Source: Mastacembelus armatus
Lineage: Eukaryota; Chordata; Actinopteri; Synbranchiformes; Mastacembelidae
Assembly: GCF_900324485.2 (NCBI RefSeq)
Contig: NW_022872909.1
Coordinates: 1-64,000, forward strand
Direction: 5' to 3'
DNA length: 64,000 nucleotides
Each line of letters opens with the position of its first letter. Positions within the stretch are counted from its first letter, which is position 1. Shown in pieces: positions 11,672 to 23,068 of this stretch. Made by a program: the position numbers and the translations under genes. The notes beneath the pieces were generated by a model. That model made no database searches. It was not told where the DNA came from and saw only the letters and a list, made by a program, of their open reading frames with translations.

Positions 11672-11744
11672 TGTTTTTGCCTGGTTTCCAACCAGGGACC
11701 TTTCATGTGTGAGGCGAATGTGATGATCACTACACTACAGAAAC
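11672..11744 (-). tRNA. tRNA-Val(CAC)-like, decayed
   Basis: 73 nt with a tRNA-Val A box, anticodon loop CTCACAC and paired acceptor ends (GTTTCTG / CAAAAAC). The T loop reads GGTTGGAAACC instead of GGTTCGAAACC, which damages the B box. Probably a pseudogene. Confidence 0.65.
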
Positions 11745-12080
11745 TGACACAACCTTTAGACTTAGAACATGGCACTGGGAAATGCAACATTATACACTAA
11801 GCCCATAGGACACTTTATTTGGAGAATCTAAACTCAAATGATCCAACTGTGTGTCATCTTTAGGAAATCATAAAGGAGCCCTGAGAGATTTCTTCAAAAC
11901 ATACAGTTGTGTTCCTGTAGTGTAGATGTTAACATGTTTGCCTTACACACAGAAGGCCCCTGCACCAGCCTTGAAAGTTTGGAAAAGAAAAGTACTACAA
12001 GATGTTCCTCCCTGGATCTGGATCAAACATCTCCATGTCACTGCCAATAACATGTGCAGTCCATACTCTTCAGTCCTTAT

Positions 12081-12149
12081 CCTTCAGCTGGTATTCCCAG
12101 GCAGTCTCCCATTAATATACTGATCTGAGTTCAAATCTCAGTGGGACCT
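12081..12149. pseudogene. 5S rRNA fragment (antisense) fused to tRNA-Gln 3' half
   Basis: CTGGTATTCCCAGGCAGTCT followed by CCCATTAATATACTGA is the reverse complement of the 5S rRNA 3' region. At about 12,122 it passes directly into GATCTGAGTTCAAATCTCAG and TGGGACC, the 3' half of tRNA-Gln on the plus strand. The following 150 bases match, inverted, the flank of the intact tRNA-Gln at 60,095. Confidence 0.75.
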
Positions 12150-12353
12150 GTTGAAGAAAAACAGCAATAATAAATAAAACATTACTTTTCTGAAACATGA
12201 GATATCAGTCAATGACCTATCAGCACAATGAGTAGTGAATAAAGGAAGTTCAGCTGCACATTCAACATATTTCAGCTACACTGAAATAAAATAAACAATT
12301 CCAGCTCCCAGAGAACCAAGTCTCCGAATATAGTCAGACTAATTCATAAAGAT

Positions 12354-12608
12354 ACAGTGGGTACGGAAAGTATTCAGACCCCTTTAAATTTTTCACTCTT
12401 TGTGTCATTGCAGCCATTTGCCAAAATTAAAAAAGTTCATTTTATTTCTCATTAATGTACACTCAGCACCCCATCTTGACAGAAAAAAACAGAAATGTAG
12501 AAATTTTTGCAAATTTATTAAAAAAGAAAAACTGAAATATCACATGGTCATAAGTATTCAGACCCTGTGCTCAGTATTGAGTAGAAGCACCCTTTTGAGC
12601 TAGTACAG
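12354..12608. mobile_element. Tc1/mariner-like transposon fragment
   Basis: It starts TA then CAGTGGGTACGGAAAGTATT, the known end of a teleost Tc1 family, and contains AAGTATTCAGACC again near 12,555. No transposase is left. It sits inside the duplicated tRNA-Val region. Confidence 0.75.
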
Positions 12609-12999
12609 GTAATAGAAACAAGAAACATATGTTTCTCAATCATAAAGGAGCCCTGAGAGATTTCTTGAAAACATACAGTTGTGTTCCTGTAGTGTAGATG
12701 TTAACATGTTTGCCTTACACACAGACGGCCCCTGCACCAGCCTTGGAAGTTGATAAAGAAAAGTACTTCAACATGGTCATTTACAGATGTTTTTCCATTG
12801 GCCAGGAATCAAACCCAGGCCTGATCTTCAACAATTTGACGGGGAGCAGTTTGTCCAGTGTCCCGTCCCTCACTGGATCAAACATCAACATCAACATCAA
12901 CATCTCCATGTCAATGCTGATAACATTTGCAGTCCATAGTCTTCAGTCCTCATTCCTTCACTATCTACTTCCCAGCCATAGAAATGTCGGCTCAAACAT

Positions 13000-13720
13000 T
13001 AGTTGAGACTGACTTTTGCTCTGTGAGAAATGACAAATTCAGTGCTTAGCAACTGTTAAAAGGTCTAATGTTAACAAACAAAAGAACTTCACTGGGCTTC
13101 TGATCCCAAACCAGGTCCAACCAAGAGAAGCCTCATCCTATGTCTTAGTCAGACATTTTGGACGAAAGAATTTAATTTTCATGGACTCTAAGACTGAGTC
13201 TAGGAACTACCCCACGCGGGAAATGGACTAAAGAATAAAAACCTAAGGGCCTTTGTCCTGTTTCGCTTCAAAATACCATACGTAGGTAAAAGTTAAATCA
13301 AATACGTGGAGCCGCTGGGCGGGGGTGACGGAGGAAACAACGGGGGTATAGGAGGAGTTCGTCTGAGGCATGGAGAAGGAACTCTTCGGTTGGCCGACGG
13401 GAAATTCTGGCACAAAACTATCCCGGTGAATCAGGAGGGGGGAAACAAGTGCTATGACAACATGTTACCAGCGGAGGCGGGGGATGCTGACCTAAACTTG
13501 GGATTGTTGGAAGGTGGAAAGCGAATAATTTTTAGTACTTACTCAAATTCAGTGCTCTTATCCATCTGAATGAGGCTCCTCACATTTCAGAGTGTGTATT
13601 GTTTGTTTTGCGCATCATTTGAAAGTACAAATTCAACTTTTGTTCCTATTTTCTTTTTAACCAGGTCTGGCAGGGCTCATTAGCATCGTCTTTTATTGAC
13701 TAAGGTGCAGCAGAGAAAAT
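13000..13720. other. Unassigned region with a GC-rich orphan ORF
   Basis: Plus-strand 13,306-13,569 stays open for 87 codons and starts EPLGGGDGGNNGGIGGVRL. It is markedly GC-richer than its surroundings. I recognise no domain. It may be a scrap of a mobile-element ORF or an orphan exon; there is no convincing splice context. Confidence 0.25.
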
Positions 13721-13838
13721 GCCTACAGAGCCTGGTATTCCCAGGCAGGCTCCCATTAAAATACTGACCAAGTCAGGCCCTGTTTATCTTCTGAGAACAG
13801 ACAGGTTCAGGCTCTTGCAGGATGGTATGGCTGTAGGC
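13721..13838 (-). rRNA. 5S rRNA-like gene, diverged
   Basis: The minus strand reads as full-length 5S rRNA (118 nt): it begins GCCTACAGCCATACC and ends CCTGGGAATACCAGG. Substitutions are spread through it, including the internal control region, so it is probably a pseudogene. The adjoining 13,838-14,090 is also present, inverted, beside the second 5S copy (43,265-43,514). Confidence 0.8.
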
Positions 13839-14289
13839 CACAGACCCTGTGATGAATGCAGCATTTCTTGATGCTGACTGACACTACCAACTGGTTTGTA
13901 CTAGCTAGAAAGTGAATGCTTTGTTTTTTGCAAGTTAGTACAATCACCTATCCTGGCCAGCCAGACTAACTCTTTTTCTCTTCTACACAAAGGATTAGTC
14001 TGGAATCTCTTCAGTAGAGATCAGTTTCCAAGGGGCGGGCCAATGGATGCAGAATAAACCAATCAGAAACAAACAATATGACGTGTGCAGTAGTGTAGAG
14101 ATGCTAGTGAATGACTGTTATTGTTTTTGTTGTAAAAACATGAGAATACACAGTGTTATCACCAGTTCTGTGCATATTTTTGAATGGAGTAAACAGCAAA
14201 GCCAGTTGTAGAAAACTTTGTGGACTTAGAAATATCACTGAGTAACATTAAGAACAAGTCAGTGCATATGGGCAAGGTTTATTTAAATC

Positions 14290-14735
14290 TGGTTGGATTA
14301 ATGGATTATAGAGCCTACCCCATTGCAGATAAGGAGCTATTTTGAAGCTCAACGGAAAATAACAACAGCTGACAATGGGCCTGAGGGGGGCACCTTCTTT
14401 GTCTATCTTAGGGAGTCCATACAGACAGTGGGTGGTCTCCCCTGGATGCAGTCTGTAGTAAGTGGTCCTGTCAATGGCTTTATTCTTTTCCAGTTCTTTC
14501 AAACAGTCAATCACCTTTCTCTTGTAGGTGCTGGTGGGGTCCCTTCTTAGCTTTCCGTATGTCTGTTGGTCTTCCAAGAGAGAGATTACTTTCTCATGAT
14601 AGTCTGTTGTGTTTAAAACCACTGTGCATCTCCCTTTGTCTGCCGGCAGGATGGTAATAGTCTCGTCCTTAGACAGGGAAGACAAGGACCTGCTCTCCTT
14701 GGTGGTGAGGTTGGGTGGTGGTGGCTTAGAACCTT
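14290..14735 (-). mobile_element. Penelope-like element fragment
   Basis: The minus strand encodes ITILPADKGRCTVVLNTTDY, then YGKLRRDPTSTYKRKVID, YRLHPGETTHCLYGLPKI and GAPLRPIVS. These match the N-terminal and early RT motifs of Penelope-like retroelements (Neptune/Poseidon type). No YxDD box or GIY-YIG endonuclease is present, so this is a short remnant. It abuts the 3' tail of a Rex1 copy. Confidence 0.8.
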
Positions 14736-14744
14736 GAGTGCTGC

Positions 14745-14937
14745 AGTGAAGAAGAAGAAGAAGAAGAAGTACTTTATTAATCCCCAAGGGGAAATTAAAT
14801 TGTTACAGCAGTTATTCTCATTTAAAGTTATTAAATTTAATATTAAAATTATATAAATTAATAGTAATTAATAAAGTAATAAAGCAATTAACTTGTATGT
14901 AGAAAAGTAATAAAGTAATTATTTGTTTTTGGGGGTT

Positions 14938-14968
<31 letters not shown>

Positions 14969-15522
14969 GTTTATATTATGGAATTATAGAGTCTTATGAC
15001 CGTGGACACAAAAGACTTCCTGAATCTCTAAGTCTTGGTTTTAGGAGGAATTAGTCTGTGGCTGAATGAACTTCCCATTCGCCACAGTTCCTCATGAAGT
15101 GGGTGGGCAGGATTGTCCAGTGTGGAGTTTATTTTGTCCACCATCCTCCTCTCTGCCACAGCCTTCAGACTGTCCAGTTCAAGTCCAACAACAGATTTTT
15201 CCTGATCAACTTATTTAGTCTGTTGGCCTCACCAGCCTTGATGCCACCTCCCCAGCACACAACTGCAAAGAACAGTGCCGTCGCTACTGCAGACTGATAG
15301 AACATCTTCAGTAGCTTGTTGCACACACCAAATGAACAGTCTCCTGAGGAAGAACAGTCTGCTCTGTCCTTTCTTGAAGAGTGCATATGTATTGTTTGAC
15401 CAGACTCCAAGGTATTTGTAGGAGTCCACAATCTCTACTTCGTCTCCAAGGATGGAGACAGGGACTGGGGTCTTCCTGCTCTTCCTAAAATCCACCAGCA
15501 GTTCTCTGGTTTCTGGTTTCTC
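14745..15522 (-). mobile_element. Rex1 LINE, 5'-truncated 3' fragment
   Basis: It matches, antisense, the last 750 or so bases of the Rex1 copy at 16,710-19,703: VPVSILGDEVEIVDSYKYLG, then FYQSAVATALFFAVVCWG, the AT-rich 3' UTR, and a terminal (GAA)n/(TTC)n tail at 14,746-14,768. Several indels are present relative to the longer copy. A (GT)n run at 14,939-14,963 lies in its 3' UTR. Confidence 0.85.
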
Positions 15523-16370
15523 TGGAAAACAAGCAGTGCAGTTTTTCTTGAGGAACATAAGTGCCAACCACCCATCTACACCTGTGTGCAGTCATATATA
15601 TTGAGAATATAGTTAGAAATCAGACTGCTGAAGGGCTTCAGCTTATTAAGCAAACCAAAATGCATCACTGCAAGTCATGTGAAAGTTCCATCTTCTTATT
15701 GGTTAAACTATTCTGGTGCAAGAATGAGAACATGAAACAAAAAGAATTAGTTATGTTATGCTACTTTAGTGATTTCTGAGAAGAAAGCCAGAACTCCTAG
15801 CAAAGAAAGTCTGAATTTTGAGAAAATTCAAAATTAGACTATTAAAAAACAGATTAGTTTGAAAAACCCAGAGGGTCAGGAAAAGTCCAAACTAGCTCAG
15901 TGTGATAGGAAAATGATCATAGTTCAGGGTCTTTCTGAATTCATGAAACACATGTGGACAGTCTGTGCAAATTGTAAACTGGATTATGGATCTGCATCAT
16001 CAAGATGTTGGGGAATTAGCTCAAGTGGTAGAGCGCTTACTTAGCATCTAAGAGGTAGTGGGATTGATGCCCACATTCTCCACAAGTCTTTAAAGCCCAA
16101 TATTAAGACTTCTCCATTACCTGGTTACATATTTGTACAACATGTATGAACTCAGTCCAGACAAAGACAGCAGAATGTGTTATAGACAGAGTGAGTGTGA
16201 ACTGCCAAAGTGCTGTCATCCTTTCACTCCTGCTTTCCTGACTGACATGTTTTCCATAAGCAGAAGTACAGGAGCCAAGGAGCAGAACAGATGAGGTGGA
16301 TGGAAAATACCTCAGAAGAGTAGTAAAAACTTTGGACACAGTGATGGTGGTGTAGTGGTGAGCATTAAAG
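15522..16370. repeat. tRNA-Ala block, plus orientation
   Basis: From GGAAAACAAGCAGTGCAGTT through the tRNA-Ala to ATGGTGGTGTAGTGGTGAG this block is present inverted at 35,825-36,665. Its left 350 bases also occur at 47,272-47,635, and its right part at 21,480-21,745. Only tRNA-like sequence is gene-like in it. Confidence 0.85.
16010..16082 (+). tRNA. tRNA-Ala(AGC), probably decayed
   Basis: 73 nt. The acceptor stem GGGGAAT/ATTCTCC pairs and the anticodon loop is TTAGCAT. Compared with the copy at 36,118, the anticodon stem has a mismatch (CTTAC/CTAAG) and the T loop reads ATTGATG, which weakens the B box. Confidence 0.75.
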
Positions 16371-16709
16371 TTAAAAAGAGCAGGTGGTTAGGCTGGGACC
16401 ACTCCACAGATTTTCTGATCAGTGTCCTGCACTCTGACTTCTTTCAGGTCCACTGACATGAGCTTCTCTGAGGAGGCTGAGCAGGGAGAGATGGAAACAC
16501 AGTTCACACTGCCTAGTTTTTGAAATACAGTAGCACTCACTGTGCTCACATTCATGAGGACAGTGAGTGCAGGTTATATTGATGCAGGGTCCCAGCTAAT
16601 CCTTTAGTAACTCAGCACATCAAATGGAGCTACAAAGAGGTTGGGTCACAGCTACCTTTGGTCAGCTCAGGCTGAGATCTCTGAGACTGAGATAGAGTCA
16701 GTGCAAAAA

Positions 16710-19703
16710 CTGTGTTGCAGAGTACGAAAACCATTTCTCCCAAAAATTATTATGGGGAATGTGAGGGCACTCTGCAACAAAGTGGATGAACTTACAGCTT
16801 TAGCTAGCAGGCAGCGAGAGTACAGAGAGTGTAGCTTGCTTTGCCTCACCGAGACCTGGCTGAATAAAAATATACCGGACAGCTCACTTGAACTGCCTGG
16901 GTTCTCACTAGTGCGAGCGGACAGAGGCAAACAGAGCGGCAACAAAAGAGGAGGTGGTCTCGCAGTTTTTGTTAACTCTAAATGGTGCAACCCTGGACAT
17001 GTAACAGTGAAAGACTGTATCTGTACTCCAGACATTGAGCTGTTGGTGGTTGGACTAAGACCATACTACCTGCCCCGTGAGTTTTCACACGCCATTGTTG
17101 TGACTGTTTACATTCCTCCATCAGCTGCAGCACAGAGTGCATGTGACATCATCCACACAGTTGTCACTGGTCTCCAAACAAAACACCCCCTTATACTAAT
17201 TAATGGGGATTTTAACCATGTCAGTATTTCGGGAACCCTGACCAACTTCAAACAGTATGTGGACTGTGTAACATGAGAAAATAAGATTCTTGATCTCCTT
17301 TATGCCAATGTGAAGGAGGCATACAGCTCTTCAGCCCTACCCCCACTTGGTGGATCAGATCACAACTTAATATATTTAGTACCAACATACAAGCCTGTAG
17401 TAAGACAGCAGTCTGCTACCAAGAGGTATGTGAAAGTTTGGTCAAAGGATGCTGAGGAGGCCCTGCAGGAGTGCTTCAGGGTTACAAACTGGGACCTTTT
17501 TATGGACACTCATGGTGAGTACATCGAAGGCATCTCTCACTGCATCACAGATTACATCCACTTCTGTGAGGACAATATTGTTCCATCCAAAGAAGTTCGT
17601 TGTTTCCCCAATGATAAGCCATGGATAAATAAGGACATTAAAGGCCTCCTCAATAAGAAGAAGAGGGCATTCATGGCAAGAGACAAGGAGGAACTCCGAG
17701 CCGCACACAAGGAACTCAAGAGGAAGCTGAGAGAGGCAAAGCAGCTCTATAGAGACAGAACAATATCAAAGAGGTGTGGAATGGGATGAAAATAATGACT
17801 GGTTATAAGAAGTCGCACACTGCTGTGGAAGGAGACTCAAAGTTTGCTAATGAACTTAACCTGTTCTTTAATAGATTTGACACCACCTCCGCTTCGTACT
17901 CTGATCCATTGTCCTCACACACCATCCCTCCTCCCTACACCACCTTAGCTGATGCCTTGGGGTCTCTTCATATCCCCCCACCCAACATCTCTGCTAATGC
18001 TGCCTCCCCATTGCCCACTGATACCATCTCCTCTACCAGCAGCCATACAACATTGAAGTATACCTCACCTCCAATAACTCCTCCCCTGCCCTCATCATCT
18101 GACTCCTCATCAACACAATACACAGGCCTAGCTTTTGCCACAGAACAGGTGAGGAAGGAACTAGCTAAACTAAAGGCCAACAAAGCAAAAGGACCAGATG
18201 AGATCAGTCCCAGAGTACTTAAGATGTGTGCTGGACAGCTTACAGAGGTTTTTCAGAAACTCTTCAACCTCTCTCTGAGGCTCAAAAAGGTGCCTAAGTT
18301 ATGGAAAACTTCCTGTATTGTCCCATTACCAAAAAGAACCCGTCCCAGCACCCTTAGTGACTTCAGACCAGTAGCGCTAACATCACATGTCATGAAAGTG
18401 TTTGAGAGACTGGTCCTGCAACACCTGAGGTCCCAAGTGTCTGAATTTCTGGACCCCCTGCAGTTTGCATATCAAGAACACATCGGAGTGGAAGATGCCA
18501 TCATCTCCTTAATGCACAGAGCATACTCCCATCTGGAGAGGCAGGGCAACACTGTGAGAGTCATGTTTTTTGACTTTTCAAGTGCTTTCAACACTATTCA
18601 GCCCCACCTGCTAAGTGCGAAGGTGCAGGATATGGAAATTCCCGCAGATATGGTGGAGTGGATCAAAGACTACCTCACTGGGCGACCACAGTTTGTTCGC
18701 TTAGATGGCTGCATATCTGATGTGGTGATGAGCAGCACCGGTGCACCTCAAGGAACTGTACTAGCACCATTCCTGTTTACACTCTACACCTCAGACTTCT
18801 GCTACAACTCAGGAACCTGTCACCTCCAAAAGTTCTCTGATGACTTTTCAATCATTGGATGCATCAACAATAATAACGAGGAGGAATACAGACACTTGAT
18901 AAAAAGCTTTGTTGATTGGTGTAACAACAACTGTCTAAAGCTCAATATCAAGAAAACCAGAGAACTGGTGGTGGACTTTAAGAGGAACAGGAAGACCCTA
19001 GTCCTTGTCTCCATCCTTGGAGACGAAGTAGAGATTGTGGACTCCTACAAATACCTTGGAGTCCGCATTAACAACAAACTGGACTGGTCAAACAATACAG
19101 ATGCACTCTTTAAGAAAGGACAGAGCAGACTGTTCTTCCTCAGGACACTGTTCATTTGGTGTGTGCAACAAGCTACTGAAGACGTTCTATCAGTCTGTAG
19201 TAGCGAGTGCACTGTTCTTTGCAGTTGTGTGCTGGGGAAGTGGCATCAAGGCTGGTGAGGCCAACAGACTAAATAAGTTAATCAGGAAGGCAAAATCTGT
19301 TGTTGGACTGGAACTGGACAGTCTGGAGGCTGTGGCAGAGAGGAGGATGGTGGACAAAATAAACTCCATATTGGACAATCCTGCCCACCCACTTCATGAG
19401 GAACTGTGGCGAATAGGAAGTTCGTTCAGTCACAGACTAATTCCCCCTAAAGCCAAGACTGAAAGATTCAGGAAGTCTTTTGTGTCCACGGCCATAAGAC
19501 TCTATAATTCCTCAATATAAACAATAACGCACACACGCACACACAAACCCCCCCAAATAAATAGTTAATTACTGTATTACTTTATTAATTACTTTATGAA
19601 TTACTATTAATCAATATAATTTAAATAATCTCAAATTTAATAACTGCTGTAACAACTGAATTTCCCCTTCGGGATTAATAAAGTACTTCATCTTCTTCTT
19701 CTT
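16710..19703 (+). mobile_element. Rex1 LINE, nearly full coding length, inactivated
   Basis: A Rex1/Babar-group non-LTR retrotransposon. It runs from the endonuclease start to a 3' end reading CCCCTTCGGGATTAATAAAG followed by CTTCTTCTTC. The sequence around 18,580 (TCAAGTGCTTTCAACACT) and 19,125 (GAGCAGACTGTTCTTCCTCA) corresponds to the classic Rex1 diagnostic sites. It is inserted next to tRNA-Val flanking sequence: 16,640-16,700 resembles 11,610-11,680. Confidence 0.92.
16752..19520 (+). pseudogene. Rex1 endonuclease-reverse transcriptase ORF, disrupted
   Basis: The apurinic endonuclease part begins near MGNVRALCNKVDEL and shows LLCLTETWLN, LILINGDFNH and GGSDHNLIYL (17,350). A TGA at 17,274-17,276, where relatives have Arg (CGA), interrupts it in frame. 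Near 17,775 the frame changes before VWNGMKIMTGYKKSH. Reverse transcriptase then runs from FRPVALTSHVMKVFERL through MFFDFSSAFNTIQPHLL and TGAPQGTVLAPFLFTLYTSD to the catalytic KFSDDFSI near 18,840. A further frame change near 19,150 precedes FYQSVVASALFFAVVCWGSG and the C-terminus ending RLYNSSI. Three disruptions imply inactivity, but the protein is otherwise well preserved. Confidence 0.88.
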
Positions 19704-19840
19704 TATGATTTTCTAAAGACGACACACATTTGGATCATTTGAATTTAGCTTCTCCAAAGGAAGTGGCCTATGGGCTTATTGTACAATGTTGCATTTCCCA
19801 GCATTTCCCAGCAGCATATTCTCAGTCTAAAGGTGTGTCA

Positions 19841-19913
19841 GTTTCTGTAGTGTAGTGGTCATCTCCTTCGTCTGGCATGTGAAAAGTCCCTGGTTTAAAA
19901 CCGGGCAGAAACA
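19841..19913 (+). tRNA. tRNA-Val-like body with a GGC anticodon, probably pseudogene
   Basis: The acceptor stem GTTTCTG/CAGAAAC pairs perfectly and the body matches tRNA-Val. The anticodon loop is CTGGCAT, which gives GGC (Ala codons) instead of CAC. The T loop has lost C56 (GGTTTAAAACC). Confidence 0.65.
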
Positions 19914-20403
19914 GAGATTTTTGCATTAACTGTTGCGGACAACTCAGTCTGAGTTTACCAAAGGTAGCTGTGACCCAATCTCAGGTGATTAACTTGAACA
20001 GTTTGGATTCTACTCCCAGACTATAACTCTTAACTTAACGCTTAACTTAACTCAACGCTTAACTCTCTTCCTTCCTTATGTGTTTTGTCTGCACAATTGA
20101 GGCCTGCACTTATATTGGTACTAGCCACACAGTGACAAGAGCTGACTCTGCAGAGAGAATTCTTTGTCTGAGAGGCTTGTAGTTTGTATGGGGTCTGTCA
20201 TGGGGGGAATTTCAGTTTTCCTGCCTTAGCCTACAACCTTAATGGCAAGTCCTTGACTGCCCCCTGCGGAGATGAGCTCATATCCCTTTTGACTCTGAAA
20301 AGACACTTCTATTGGAGACGCTAAAATCAAGTGTTCCCAATGTGCATGTTAGTTTGAGGAAATCATAAAGGAAACTCACCATATTTCATTGTAGCCAACA
20401 ACT

Positions 20404-20470
20404 GTGGTCTGTAGTGCAGTGGTTATAATGTTTGCCTCACACATGAAAGGACCACATGCAGTGGATTTTA
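20404..20470 (+). pseudogene. tRNA-Val remnant
   Basis: The 5' half (CTGTAGTGCAGTGGTTATAA, then TTTGCCTCACACATGAAAGG) is recognisable. The T arm and 3' end are gone. Confidence 0.6.
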
Positions 20471-20651
20471 AAAATTATCACCTAAACCTTAACAAACGCA
20501 TAATTTGCACTCACAACTAATTATGTGTAGTGTGTCCTGTTTTATGTAACACTGTAATGAGACAATATGGTGAAGGGCACAAGCAGATATTTTGTACATA
20601 TAAACATTTCAGGGTTTTTACAGAGAAGTTTACAAGAACCCAAACAACACC

Positions 20652-20721
20652 GGGCTCATCTGGGATTCAAAACCTGGACCTCACACCCAAAGCGAGATTC
20701 ATGCCCCTGAACAAATGAGCC
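20652..20721 (-). pseudogene. tRNA-Pro(TGG)-like remnant
   Basis: The minus strand starts GGCTCATTTGTTCAGGGGCA, has anticodon loop TTTGGGT, and ends GATGAGCCC. The variable and T arms no longer pair well. Its flank (20,530-20,720) is an inverted copy of 45,420-45,640. Confidence 0.65.
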
Positions 20722-21480
20722 ACGTGTTGGTTTATTATCCTTCACATAACAGCTCACAAATCCTCTGTGTTGTAGTGTTTTTATTGTAGGTTTTATTTGA
20801 GGTTACTTGAGGCTTGGCAAATTTTTTTTTTTTTTTTTTTTTGCAGTTGTATTTCATTTCACAGTGATTTAAAAATGGAATTTCATTGATTTAAGAACAG
20901 TAGCAAAAGACTTTGTGCTTTGACTACTACACAGACATATTTTTACTGGAGAGCAACATCAAGGTGTAGCCATTAAATCTACAGTGTCCAATGTAATTGT
21001 AGAATCCAATCGTCTCTGTGCTCTACCCCTATTTCCAGGAGCAACAGAGGGCACAGTGGATATGGAGGATATATGTATAGATATATATATATATATATAT
21101 ATATAGACTCTATATATACCCAGAAACATTATTTAATCAACGAATACATGAATAAAAAACAGGATGGCCTCATACTTATATTAAAGAATAAATATACACT
21201 GACATAAATACAGAAACAATTGAATGCAATTCATGTACAACTTTTGCCTGATAGGAAACCAAAAACACTCAAGTAGAGTAGAATTGTAATATGTGGTGAA
21301 AAGGGCCAGAGGTCGTGTTTTTTTCATTTTTTCTTAAGTTAGGATTTTTTTTTTTTTTTTTTTTTTTTGGAAAGTTCCATTATCTTTACATATTTGACGT
21401 GACATTAGGGCAGAGATGGGCACTGAGGGCCAAGGCCCTGCTTGTTTTCCAACTGGCCCTGCCTTACCTCTGCTGATTAT
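20722..21480. other. No gene; simple repeats
   Basis: It contains T runs at 20,821-20,842 and 21,345-21,368 and an (AT)n run at about 21,080-21,104. The rest is AT-rich with nothing I can name. Confidence 0.6.
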
Positions 21481-21745
21481 TAGCTGAATTGTGGATCTGC
21501 TTAGCATGTAAGAGGTAGTGGGATCGATGCCCACAAACTCTACAAGTCTTTAAAGCCCAATCTTAAGACTTCTGTATTATCAGATATCTGGCTTCATATG
21601 TGAACAACATGTATGAGCTCAGTCCAGACAAAGACAGCAGAATGTGTTATAGACAGAGTGAGTGTGAACTGCAAAAGTGCTGTCATCCTTTCACTCCTGC
21701 TTTCCTGACTGACATGTTTTCCATAAGCAGAAGTACAGGAGCCAT
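21480..21745 (+). repeat. Partial tRNA-Ala block
   Basis: It starts in the anticodon arm (CTTAGCATGTAAGAGGTAGT), keeps the T arm, and continues with the same downstream flank as 16,040-16,285. The 5' half of the tRNA is missing. Confidence 0.75.
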
Positions 21746-22057
21746 GAAGTAGAGAAGTCAAAACTTTTATCCTTAGGTTGCTGATTCAACTCTGTCTTGA
21801 AGGATTGTGATTTTGGTTTGGTATCCACTGACATTGGATGGATGAATGTAAAAACAAGAGCTGATGATACGTGATCTGTGGTATGGTGTCAGGTTCTGGA
21901 TCTGTGAAATAGTTGAACACCTGGCTGCTCTGTGATTCCTTTGATGGCAGACATCCTGAACAAATCCAGCTTTTTCCAAAGAGCCAGGTTACTGCACTTT
22001 AGTCCCTCTAGCAGCTATATTTTCCATAGCAGTGTTATGTGAATTCAAAATTGATTC

Positions 22058-22119
22058 AGGGTACAGACACTGCATCCAAGTCTCCTCAGGAGATGTGGGT
22101 TCAAATCCCTCTCCTGACA
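22058..22119 (+). pseudogene. tRNA-Leu 3'-half remnant
   Basis: CAGGAGATGTGGGTTCAAAT followed by CCCTCTCCTGACA resembles the variable arm, T arm and acceptor 3' strand of tRNA-Leu. The 5' part is not recognisable. Confidence 0.45.
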
Positions 22120-22639
22120 AGACAACTTTGTTGTGGAGCAGTGTGTGTACTGTCCTCTATCACCATATCTTTCATCAGAGGTGAAGTCACATACAGTCAT
22201 GTGAATTTCCTAGAGAAAAGAAAGCCAGTCCTGGTCATTGAGATACACATCAGTCCTTGTTTCCCCAACGGTCCCTGCCCTTCAGGTTTAACTTGATTGT
22301 CTGAACACATCTGAATCAGGTGATCAGCAGTGGGTAGGGGTAGGGCAGGGATAGTTGGAAAACAATCAGGCCAGTGATTTTTAAGGACATGACTGTACAA
22401 ATTTTGTTCTGCTCTAGACAGAACGTTGATGTTTGGCAGTAACAGTGGGACATTTCCTACTATGTTTGAAAAATCAGTGGGTTTGAATCCCAGGCAGTGG
22501 CATCAGTTCTCACATTCTCCATCAGACCTGTGATGCTTCACAACATGCTGCTCTACAACAAATATTGTCATCTGGATAGAAAACAGTCCCAACTTGAGTA
22601 ATGAGACCAGCGTGTTAGAGAAGTGCAGCTCTGAAAAGG
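22120..22639. other. No gene; decayed hAT-MITE-like piece
   Basis: About 22,250-22,390 resembles the interior of the hAT MITE at 9,004 (CATCTGAATCAGGTGATCAG, then GGGATAGTTGGAAAAC). Nothing else is recognised. Confidence 0.4.
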
Positions 22640-22715
22640 AGTTCCATCCATCCATCCATCTTCTTCCGCTTATCCGGGGCCAGGTCACGGGGGCACTAGC
22701 CGAATCAGGGATACC
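22640..22715 (-). mobile_element. Rex3 LINE 3' end (left part of an interrupted copy)
   Basis: ATCCATCCATC followed by CTTCTTCCGCTTATCCGG is the Rex3 3' terminus in antisense. It stops exactly where the left LTR begins and resumes at 30,999. Confidence 0.8.
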
Positions 22716-23061
22716 TGTTGGGGTTATAAGGACAAAAGTTCAAATTGTTGCCATTGTGGAATTATTATGTGAGAGGTCTGTTTCTCCAGCTGACCTCCAT
22801 AACCTTATGACCCATGATGAACTGAAGTTTTATTGCACCCAAGTATCCTGTGTCTGGTTTTGTTCCCCACTATACAAATAAAGGACTGATAAGTGAAAAG
22901 AGTGAGAGAAGGGTGTAAGTCGCAGGGGGAGAGAAGAAAGTCTCTTCTCTCCGTTTGCAACTGAGGCGTTTTCACTTGCAGACAGATACTCGGTACAAAG
23001 TTGTCGTGTGTTTCATTGCCTTCAGGGAAAAGAACCATGTCAGTGTAGCGTAAACCTGACA
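22716..23061 (+). repeat. Left LTR
   Basis: 346 bp, beginning TGTTGG and ending CTGACA (TG...CA). AATAAA at 22,877-22,882 is the likely polyadenylation signal. Near-identical to 30,635-30,998. Confidence 0.93.
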
Positions 23062-23068
23062 TATTTAT

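Larger units (their letters stand above)
11880..12985. repeat. Local direct duplication carrying tRNA-Val remnants
   Basis: About 11,880-12,090 and 12,640-12,985 share the same order: CATAAAGGAGCCCTGAGAG, a degenerate tRNA-Val 5' half (from 11,911 and from 12,683), then CATCTCCATGTCA and CAGTCCATA. A 5S/tRNA-Gln chimera and a Tc1-like piece lie between them. A third relative starts near 33,520. Confidence 0.75.
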
